Shown here piece after piece: positions 56,935 through 64,000 of a DNA stretch of 64,000 bases. The DNA lies in the NCBI GenBank assembly GCA_941918925.1, contig OW799233.1, positions 85,938,055 to 86,002,054 on the forward strand. Reading direction: 5' to 3'. The position numbers and the translations under genes are program-made. This stretch comes from Phyto melanocephala. Its lineage: Eukaryota; Arthropoda; Insecta; Diptera; Rhinophoridae. The notes beneath the pieces were generated by a model, which ran no database searches, was not told where the DNA came from, and saw only the letters and a program-made list of their open reading frames with translations. Every line of letters starts with the position of its first letter. Within the stretch, counting starts at the first letter, position 1.

Positions 56935-57222
56935 TATACAGTTTGTCATTTCCTTTGCAAAACGTCGAAATTTACACTCCAGATGATCTAGCTACGTCCG
57001 TCCCTATGTCCGTTTGATGGCATTTTGCCAGAATAGTTCCATTACGGAGTGGTTATTTATAGCTTTTAATCCAGAGTAGATCATATAAATGTCTTTCTTA
57101 CATTTAATAAAATACGATTGCGTCCAATCGCAATGACGTGAAGTTGCAAAATTCCACAAGTATATTTCTTAATTCCAACAAAGTATTTGATAGCAAGTAA
57201 GAGCACTATATTCGACAGTGTA
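56935..57222 (-). repeat. Diverged hairpin-family dispersed element fragment
   Basis: It contains GGGGGTATATACAGTTTGTC, GTCCGTCCCTATGTCCGTTTG and near its right end AGCAAGTAAGAGCACTATATT. The orientation signals are mixed, suggesting a composite. Confidence 0.35.
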
Positions 57223-57342
57223 GTGGTTATTTGGAATTATCTTTTTATACTAAAATATGTTTTACTTTCCTATAATTTTGTATCTTTACTGACTCTGTAG
57301 AGTATAATTAAGTACCCAGAGGTAGTTAAAACATAATATTAG

Positions 57343-57626
57343 TGTTGGTGAACTGACGTAGCTGGCCCGGATGCCAACTATTCCTAACGTTTGCCTGGAG
57401 ATTACTCCACCAGACCCGAAATAATTACACGTACCACAATTATTTGCTTATTAATATTTGTATTTATTTATAAATAATGAGAGCGGACTGTATTTGTTTA
57501 TGTGAGACACTTGTTGACAACTAAAACTTGTGTGTCTAGAGAAATGTATGTGAAGTAAAGTTACATGAGTGATTTAGTTAGGTTGTATTTAAGGGAAGTT
57601 TGATACAAGGGAATGGTTCCTCAACA
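57343..57626 (-). repeat. 3' LTR of the BEL/Pao element (284 bp)
   Basis: It is bounded by TGTTG...CAACA inverted pentamers. The first 161 bp as written are identical to 63840-64000. Inside, TATTTATAAATAAAT is a possible promoter or polyadenylation region. The adjacent internal sequence on the minus strand is AGGGCCGGCCGGGA, the likely polypurine tract. Confidence 0.85.
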
Positions 57627-57651
57627 TCCCGGCCGGCCCTGAAATAATGTT

Positions 57652-60600
57652 TCAGCATATTGGTAGTTTCACAATTTTAACTATTGGTCTGGTCATCATG
57701 CCGTGTGAGGTTCGTAGTAGTACAGCTCTTACCAATCCGTCGCTACCAGGAAAAGTTTCAGTAACACGCGCGCTAATCCACGTTGCGGGAGGAGAGTTGT
57801 CCTCTTTTACCAGCACGATATCGCCGATTGTGATGTTCGGATTAGGGTTTTGCCATTTGGGACGTTGTTGTAGAGACGTTAAGTATTCTTTACGCCACCT
57901 ACGCCAGAATCCCTGATACATGCATTGTATGTGCTGCCAGTAATCAAGTCTGTTGATTTTTACCTCTGAAAGATTACCTTCAGGTACCATTGTAGTTGGT
58001 CTACCAATTAAGAAATGAGATGGCGAGAGGTAGCCAATGTCCGTGTCGGGAGCAGACCCTAGTGGTCTAGAATTGATGACTGCTTCTATCTGCGTAAGAA
58101 GTGTATGCATTTGTTCAAACGTTAGTATAGTCGAACCAATAACGCGTCGTAAATGGAGCTTTACAGAGCGTACACCTGACTCCCAGATGCCACCCCAGTG
58201 TGGCGAATATGGAGGGATGAAATTCCATTTAATATCCTCTTTGGCTAAGGCTGCAGTGATTGTGTTGTTGTGATCCTCAGATTGTAGTTGTTGATACATA
58301 TCGTTCAGTTTGCGTTTGGCGCCGACGAAGTTCTTACCATTGTCACTGTATATCGATGAACATTTACCACGACGTGCCATAAATCGACGTAGAGCGGCCA
58401 AAAAGCATTCCGTACTTAAATCCGTTGCCAATTCCAGATGAATTGCAGAAGTCACCATACATACGAATAGGCATATATAGCCTTTTGATGTTTGCCTAAT
58501 GCGACCTCGATGAATTTTAAGAGTGAAAGGACCCGCATAGTCGCAACCAGTGTTTTCAAATGGGAACGCCTGTCGTACCCGTACCTTTGGAAGATCAGCC
58601 ATCCGCTGTTGTGTAACGTGTTGAGCTTGTCGAAAGCATTTCAAGCAGTTGTGAGTAAGTTTACGTATTAAATTTCTGGCTCCAATAACCCAATAACGTT
58701 GACGTACAATTACAAAGAGCGCAGATATACCAGGATGTAGATTTTTTACGTGTTCCTCGTGCAAAATAAGACTAGTTATTTTATGGTGCCTTGGTAAAAC
58801 TATCGGATGTTGAACATTCGTTGAAAGCTCCGAGTTAGAGATGCGTCCACCGACCCTTATAAGTCCATTGTCGTCGATAAATGGTGATAGTTGACTTAGT
58901 CCAGAATCACGACATATATCCTTTTTGCCGGTGAAGAAACATTCTTGTGCCATCTTGAGAATAATAATTTTGCCTTCTTGAATTTCCTTATAAGTTAGTT
59001 TTTGAGCAGGAATTTTGATTCCGTGTACATACAGGTTGATGAAACGTTTTACGTAGCCAGCTATACGTATAAGTTTGTACCAATGAGAGACGTTCGCAAG
59101 AGCAGATTCCATAGCATGAATATTACGACCATCAGGTCTTGACGTTGTTGTAAGATATGAAACCTTTTCCGCATTAGTCTTTACTTCAGCTTTTACGTTA
59201 ATATTATCAAACGAAGGTTGTATATTTCCAAATGAATTAAATTCTTGTTGAATTTTCAAAAACGATGGACCCGACCACCAAAGATCAAGCTCGAGCAGTT
59301 GGTCAGCCATTATACCTCGAGATGCACAGTCCGCAGGATTCTGCTTGCCACTCACATGTCTCCATACATTGCGTGGCAGAGTTTCTAAAATTTCGGACGT
59401 GCGGTTTCCTACAAACGTTTTTAGTTTGGTTGGTTGCATAGACAGCCATGATAAAACCACTGTAGAATCACACCATGCGTAGATTTCAATTTGTTGATGA
59501 GGAAGTGACGATATAATTGACTTCATTAAACGTGCGAGAAGCAGAGCTCCGCATAATTCCAATCTAGGTAAAGAAATTTGTTTCAGCGGTGCTACGCGAG
59601 TCTTCGATGCCACTAAGTTGACACAAAAATATCCATTTTCATCCTTAAATCTACAATAAATGACCGCAGAATATGCCTTAGTAGAGGCATCACTAAAACC
59701 GTGAAGTTGAATGTTTGATTCAGCATTCGGTACATATCGAGGTAACCTTAACTTAGACAGATTCTGTAAATCGTCCCTGTAGCTAAGCCACTGTTTTGCT
59801 AAGCTACCCGGCAGTGGTTCGTCCCATTGTAGATTAAGTAACCACAATTGTTGAAAAAGTATCTTAAATTTTATTACGACAGGAGAAACCAAACCAAGAG
59901 GGTCGAAGATTCGTGAAACGTCCGATATAACCTTTCGTTTTGACGCATTTGTAGCGTCACCCAAGTTGACTCTATATTGTATGCAATCCTCGTATGCGTT
60001 CCAATAAATGCCTAGAACCTTTGCTGCATTATCCACATTTCTTTTCAAAAAGTCATGTTCTTCATCCTTAGATAGGGCTATGTCTGCACAATTCGACATC
60101 CATTTACTTAACTCGAGTCCGGCTTGTGAAAGTAGATCAATGAGTTCCGCTTGCCTTAACATAAGTTCTTGAGCCGAGGAGGCCCCCGTTAGAACATCGT
60201 CAACGTAGAAATCTTCAAGTAGAATCTTTGACGCCTTAGGATGAGACTCCTTGTAGTCCCTTGCTAACTGTTCCAACACCCTTACAGACAAATATGGTGC
60301 GGACGCTGTTCCGTATGTGACGGTACATAATTGAAAATGTTTCAGAACGTCGGTTGGATTTTCTCTCCAGAGAATTCGCTGAAAATCCCGATGATCTTCC
60401 GAAACCCAAATTTGGCGAAACATTTTGATGATATCTGCCGAAAAGACAACCTTATGCAAACGAAAACGAAAACATACCGCAAATAAATTACGTTGAATTG
60501 ATGGGCCGACTTGTAGCTTGTCATTTAGTGAGACATTATCTGCATCCTGAAATGAGCCATCAAACACTACCCGTAATTTAGTACCGACAACCGGATGATG

Positions 60601-62847
60601 TGGTAAATAAAATAAACGTCCCTTGTTGACATCTATTTCCCCTGGTGAAAGTTCACGCATATGACCTAAATTGTGATACTCCGACATGAATTTAACATAG
60701 GCTTCCTTTAAAGTAGGATTCATCGAAAGTCTACGCTCCGTAGCATTAAATCTCTTAAGTGCTCCTTGAAATGTATCACCGAATGATGGATTCTCTTCAT
60801 TAAATGGAAGTTGTACGACATACCTTCCATCCGTATGCCTACTATGTGTTTCTTGAAAATGTTGTTCGACGAGTGCTGCTTCACTGTCGCATCCTTTTTG
60901 CGCACCTGTTTCCTCAATTTCCCAAAAAGATTGAATTGATTTATCAATATCTGCCAATGTTAAAAATGAGGACGATGATGATTGTTGTGGGTTGGACGAC
61001 ATTACCGAGGTTATAACCCAGCCGAAAATTGTAGAAATAGCCATTGTGTTACCCTTTTCATCAAGTAGCTTCTCTTGGGTGAACACATCCCATACGTAGT
61101 CAGCACCCAGTAAAATGTCAATGGGATTTCGACGATTAAATGATGGATCAGCAAGATGAACCATATTTATTCTACCGTAGTCATAACGTGTGATGGTACT
61201 CCTTGGGAGTGACGAAGTTATACGACCTAAAATGTGTACCTGGACGTCCATAGAAATATTCGAAGTTCTGGATCTTATGTGCAAATAAGTATGACCATGC
61301 GTTGATTCAGCCTTTACCGACGAAATTCCAGTAAGAGCGATTTTAGAGTGATTCCGATGTAAACCTAAACGTTTTATACAATCTTCCGTGATATACGACA
61401 ATTCCGATGCAGTGTCAAGTAGAACACGGCATGAGATGAAGTGTCCCTTGTGGTCACGAACATCTACTAACGCTGTGGGAAGAATATGTGTAAGATTTCT
61501 CCGCATAAACGATACAGAGTTATCTTGAGACACAACCGTATTGAGCGACACTGGTCGCGAGCAATTACGTTCCGATGTGGGCCTATTACAACTGGGAAAC
61601 TCCGACGACACAGCAACTTGAGCCTGATTAGCCGGAGAAACGCGAGCATAATGAATAAGTGAGTGATGATTTCCGTTACAAGATTGGCATTTGTGTTGAG
61701 ACTTACATTTATTAGCAGAGTGGCCTATACGAAGGCAATTAAAACAAAGACCTTTTTTCCTTACAATTAAACGACGTTGCTCAATATTTAACGATAGAAA
61801 ATGTGAGCACTTATACGTTGGATGATCAATAGAGCCGCAATCAAAACATTTGTGTTGTATATTTGTAGACACCAGCGATGTAGAGGGGTTTTTTCTAGAA
61901 TGAGGCGATTTAACTACAGTGTTTTTACCTAATTCCAGTTCTTCACAGCATTGATCCAAGAATTTTAGAAATTGCGATATGGTAGGTTTTACCTCTTCAC
62001 GCGATTTTTCAATCCATTTACGGCGAGATTCAGGGTCAAGTTTATTTTGTAAAATGTAGATAAGCCAATGATCACGCTCGTTGCAATCAATTGCATCCAA
62101 ACCCCGAATTACTTCGTTCGAGATATCAGATATCTTCCGTATACCAACCGAATTTTCCTCCCGTAAAGAAGGGAGGCCCATAAATGTTTCAATATATGAC
62201 GTTACGATATGACGAGGACGATCAAACCGCTCTTTGAGTCGACTCCATGCTGCGTTGTATGATAATTCCGAAATTTGCATGTGTTTAATTATATTCGCTG
62301 CGTCATCCTTTAAAACTGATTTTAGATATTGAAATTTCTGAATATTAGATAGATTTGGTCTAGAATCTATTGCGCTAACGAACAGATCTCTAAACGCTGG
62401 CCATTCCTTATAAATGCCAGTAAATGGTTCTATACGAATTTTAGGTAAGTCCTCGTTTCGAGAAGTTGATGGAGCATCAAGTCGCTGTAGCAAAGTTGAA
62501 TGTTGCTCAGCAAGCCGAGAAAACATTTCTGTATGTGGTTCTGGAGTAGAAACAACTGGATTAAAAGATTTTAAAACGCGTTTAAACCACGCCTGACATG
62601 CGATGAATTTTTCTTCATAGGTTACCGTTTCCTCTTCAGGATCTACGAAGCCTTCTTCTTCTTCATGATTGTATAATTCGCTTGTAAGTTCTGTTAACTT
62701 TTCCCACGCAGATTCTAATCGAACAATACGCGCTTCTATTTGTTCCGCAAATAATTCCTCTAGTGGTTGACGAATAAACGTATATGCGCGAGTAATTGCG
62801 CCCTTTTCAACTCGACGTTTTGTTTGAATTGTTTTAATCGAAGCCAT
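57652..62847 (-). CDS. BEL/Pao Gag-Pol polyprotein
   Basis: This intact 1731-residue polyprotein starts at ATG 62847 in a good context (CAACATGGC). In order: Gag (about 1-330), two to three zinc knuckles (CFDCGSIDHPTYKC 334-347, CFNCLRIGHSANKC 368-381, a further CQSC piece), aspartic protease (LLDTAS, D478; DILLGADY near 580), reverse transcriptase (VVFDGSFQD about 761, YVDD 881-884), RNase H (LHGFSDAST about 1048, AWCDST about 1124) and integrase with H1366/H1371/C1401/C1404 zinc site and D1436, D1502, E1556 core. This is the Pao/BEL domain order in a single ORF. It copies its RNA to DNA in virus-like particles and integrates it. No stop or frameshift was seen. Confidence 0.95.
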   Translation of the reverse strand: MASIKTIQTKRRVEKGAITRAYTFIRQPLEELFAEQIEARIVRLESAWEKLTELTSELYNHEEEEGFVDPEEETVTYEEKFIACQAWFKRVLKSFNPVVSTPEPHTEMFSRLAEQHSTLLQRLDAPSTSRNEDLPKIRIEPFTGIYKEWPAFRDLFVSAIDSRPNLSNIQKFQYLKSVLKDDAANIIKHMQISELSYNAAWSRLKERFDRPRHIVTSYIETFMGLPSLREENSVGIRKISDISNEVIRGLDAIDCNERDHWLIYILQNKLDPESRRKWIEKSREEVKPTISQFLKFLDQCCEELELGKNTVVKSPHSRKNPSTSLVSTNIQHKCFDCGSIDHPTYKCSHFLSLNIEQRRLIVRKKGLCFNCLRIGHSANKCKSQHKCQSCNGNHHSLIHYARVSPANQAQVAVSSEFPSCNRPTSERNCSRPVSLNTVVSQDNSVSFMRRNLTHILPTALVDVRDHKGHFISCRVLLDTASELSYITEDCIKRLGLHRNHSKIALTGISSVKAESTHGHTYLHIRSRTSNISMDVQVHILGRITSSLPRSTITRYDYGRINMVHLADPSFNRRNPIDILLGADYVWDVFTQEKLLDEKGNTMAISTIFGWVITSVMSSNPQQSSSSSFLTLADIDKSIQSFWEIEETGAQKGCDSEAALVEQHFQETHSRHTDGRYVVQLPFNEENPSFGDTFQGALKRFNATERRLSMNPTLKEAYVKFMSEYHNLGHMRELSPGEIDVNKGRLFYLPHHPVVGTKLRVVFDGSFQDADNVSLNDKLQVGPSIQRNLFAVCFRFRLHKVVFSADIIKMFRQIWVSEDHRDFQRILWRENPTDVLKHFQLCTVTYGTASAPYLSVRVLEQLARDYKESHPKASKILLEDFYVDDVLTGASSAQELMLRQAELIDLLSQAGLELSKWMSNCADIALSKDEEHDFLKRNVDNAAKVLGIYWNAYEDCIQYRVNLGDATNASKRKVISDVSRIFDPLGLVSPVVIKFKILFQQLWLLNLQWDEPLPGSLAKQWLSYRDDLQNLSKLRLPRYVPNAESNIQLHGFSDASTKAYSAVIYCRFKDENGYFCVNLVASKTRVAPLKQISLPRLELCGALLLARLMKSIISSLPHQQIEIYAWCDSTVVLSWLSMQPTKLKTFVGNRTSEILETLPRNVWRHVSGKQNPADCASRGIMADQLLELDLWWSGPSFLKIQQEFNSFGNIQPSFDNINVKAEVKTNAEKVSYLTTTSRPDGRNIHAMESALANVSHWYKLIRIAGYVKRFINLYVHGIKIPAQKLTYKEIQEGKIIILKMAQECFFTGKKDICRDSGLSQLSPFIDDNGLIRVGGRISNSELSTNVQHPIVLPRHHKITSLILHEEHVKNLHPGISALFVIVRQRYWVIGARNLIRKLTHNCLKCFRQAQHVTQQRMADLPKVRVRQAFPFENTGCDYAGPFTLKIHRGRIRQTSKGYICLFVCMVTSAIHLELATDLSTECFLAALRRFMARRGKCSSIYSDNGKNFVGAKRKLNDMYQQLQSEDHNNTITAALAKEDIKWNFIPPYSPHWGGIWESGVRSVKLHLRRVIGSTILTFEQMHTLLTQIEAVINSRPLGSAPDTDIGYLSPSHFLIGRPTTMVPEGNLSEVKINRLDYWQHIQCMYQGFWRRWRKEYLTSLQQRPKWQNPNPNITIGDIVLVKEDNSPPATWISARVTETFPGSDGLVRAVLLRTSHGMMTRPIVKIVKLPIC

Positions 62848-63839
62848 GTTGATTTAAATAACAAATAATTAAAATTTCTACTTACAGCTTTAATCACAAA
62901 GTAATATATTGTATTGTTTTGTTGCCTGTAGTTTGTTGCCTGCCGCTTTGTGTATGTTCCAATTTGTACTAAATTGTCTCTATCTACCGACGAATTGTTT
63001 ATTGTTATGCACACACAAGAATTATATTTATGTATTAGTTTAAATCGCACACGCACCACGACAACAAATCTCTTGTTACTCTCAAATTTGTCTCTTATAT
63101 TTTGCAAAAACCGCACACGCACACTAATATGTTTTTTCTTAAGAATTATTTTATAAGCGCACACGCACAGCAACAATTTAACTTTTCTATGTACTTTATT
63201 TTCTGTTATTTTCTTGTGTTTTTTCGATGCAGGTGTTCATGCAGTCGACACCGGCGCCGAAATTCTTAGACGATTGTTGTTGTTAGTTTTTATTTTCGTT
63301 TTACTATGTATGCATGTAACTACACGCATGCACATACAACAACTTTCAACGTATTTTTTTTCAAAACAACAATTTGCACACAAGCTTTGACTTGTTCTTA
63401 TTCTCTTTTTTTTATGATTTGAATTTGTTTCTTTGTTTGTGTATTATACACCCCAATTTTTCTTATTTTTGACGAATTCGTTTCTTTTTTTTTTTATATA
63501 TATGAACTTATGTACATATGTATGTATGTATATGTGAACCTTTTGTTTCCACACTTTTTGTCCAGAGGACCACAGTTTTAATTAAACGATTCGTTTATAT
63601 ACTTATGTATGTAAGTATATGTATATGAAACCTTTTGTTTCAACCCACTTTATGTCCAGAGGACCACTATTTTAATTAAACGATTTGTTTTTGTTTTATA
63701 AGTATCACAAACCCGCGACGATATGTTTGTGGATACCACCGAAATTGTGTCCAAAGAATCACTTTCCGTTTAAAGTAATGCTTTTACCGAAAATGTTAAC
63801 ACTTCACTTTGTCCAAGATTTGGTTCGAAGGTCCAAATT
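62848..63839 (-). other. BEL/Pao leader
   Basis: This non-coding stretch of about 1 kb lies between the 5' LTR and Gag. Repeated GCACACGCACAC phrases occupy 63040-63170, and a tandem repeat is listed separately. A TGG lies three bases inside the LTR edge on the minus strand (TGGACCTTCGAACC) and is a possible primer-binding site, but the tRNA match is not convincing. Confidence 0.55.
63506..63692. repeat. Two ~90-bp tandem units in the BEL leader
   Basis: Each unit runs from ACTTATGTA... through GAAACCTTTTGTTTC and TGTCCAGAGGACCAC to TTTTAATTAAACGAT. A third decayed unit (GTGTCCAAAGAATCAC) follows near 63748. Possible enhancer or packaging repeat. Confidence 0.65.
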
Positions 63840-64000
63840 TGTTGGTGAACTGACGTAGCTGGCCCGGATGCCAACTATTCCTAACGTTTGCCTGGAGATT
63901 ACTCCACCAGACCCGAAATAATTACACGTACCACAATTATTTGCTTATTAATATTTGTATTTATTTATAAATAATGAGAGCGGACTGTATTTGTTTATGT
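63840..64000 (-). repeat. 5' LTR of the BEL/Pao element, truncated by the window
   Basis: These 161 bp are identical to 57343-57503. The remaining 123 bp and the outer duplication lie outside. Confidence 0.85.

Larger units (their letters stand above)
57343..64000 (-). mobile_element. BEL/Pao LTR retrotransposon, right end cut by window
   Basis: Order on the minus strand: 5' LTR (from beyond 64000 to 63840), leader, a single Gag-Pol ORF (62847-57652), a short purine/GC-rich tract, and the 3' LTR (57626-57343). No env-like ORF is present. The LTR parts visible on both sides are identical, and the ORF has no defect, so the insertion looks young and potentially active. Confidence 0.9.

Overview
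The window is a low-G+C, intron- and transposon-rich nuclear segment. It most likely comes from a higher fly (brachyceran, perhaps calyptrate Diptera). The signs are long A/T runs, CATA microsatellites, BEL/Pao, Tc1/mariner and hAT relics, opa-type Q/T/N-rich exons, and short exons separated by kilobase introns. The species call is inference.

Region 1 (1-18540) is dominated by a 13.7-kb Polinton/Maverick-type virus-like element at 4153-17863. It is not a normal Polinton. It is an almost perfect palindrome of two ~6.8-kb arms around a 73-bp unpaired centre (10971-11043). Each arm carries, from the outer end inward, two small unknown ORFs, an adenain-like cysteine protease, a capsid-like protein, a small basic protein, a 301-residue protein, a DDE integrase with a chromodomain and a packaging-type ATPase, then a small gene cut at the fold. 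The protein-primed DNA polymerase half is absent. One TATATA duplication flanks the whole palindrome, and the flanks are two halves of one decayed mariner-like transposase. The palindrome therefore inserted once, as a unit. The arms differ by one substitution, which puts a stop at the catalytic region of the left protease, and by two homopolymer indels.

Region 2 (18541-50033) holds four phase-compatible exons, plus a possible 30-nt micro-exon, of one plus-strand host gene. It encodes an acidic segment, a T/Q/P-rich segment and a basic/coiled segment, and I do not recognise it. Its introns are packed with repeats: hAT-type and other MITEs, tRNA-derived SINEs, a Tc1 relic, and a family of dispersed elements with an ATTCGGC...GCCGAAT hairpin near one end. 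Two full copies of that family lie in opposite orientation around exons 3 and 4.

Region 3 (50034-57342) is intron or intergenic DNA with a 5'-truncated non-LTR retrotransposon (end of reverse transcriptase, RNase H, CCHC) broken by two stops and a frameshift.

Region 4 (57343-64000) is a minus-strand BEL/Pao LTR retrotransposon with one uninterrupted 1731-codon Gag-Pol. Its LTRs are identical over the 161 bp that can be compared, and its 5' LTR runs off the window.

No rRNA gene, functional tRNA gene or CRISPR array was seen.
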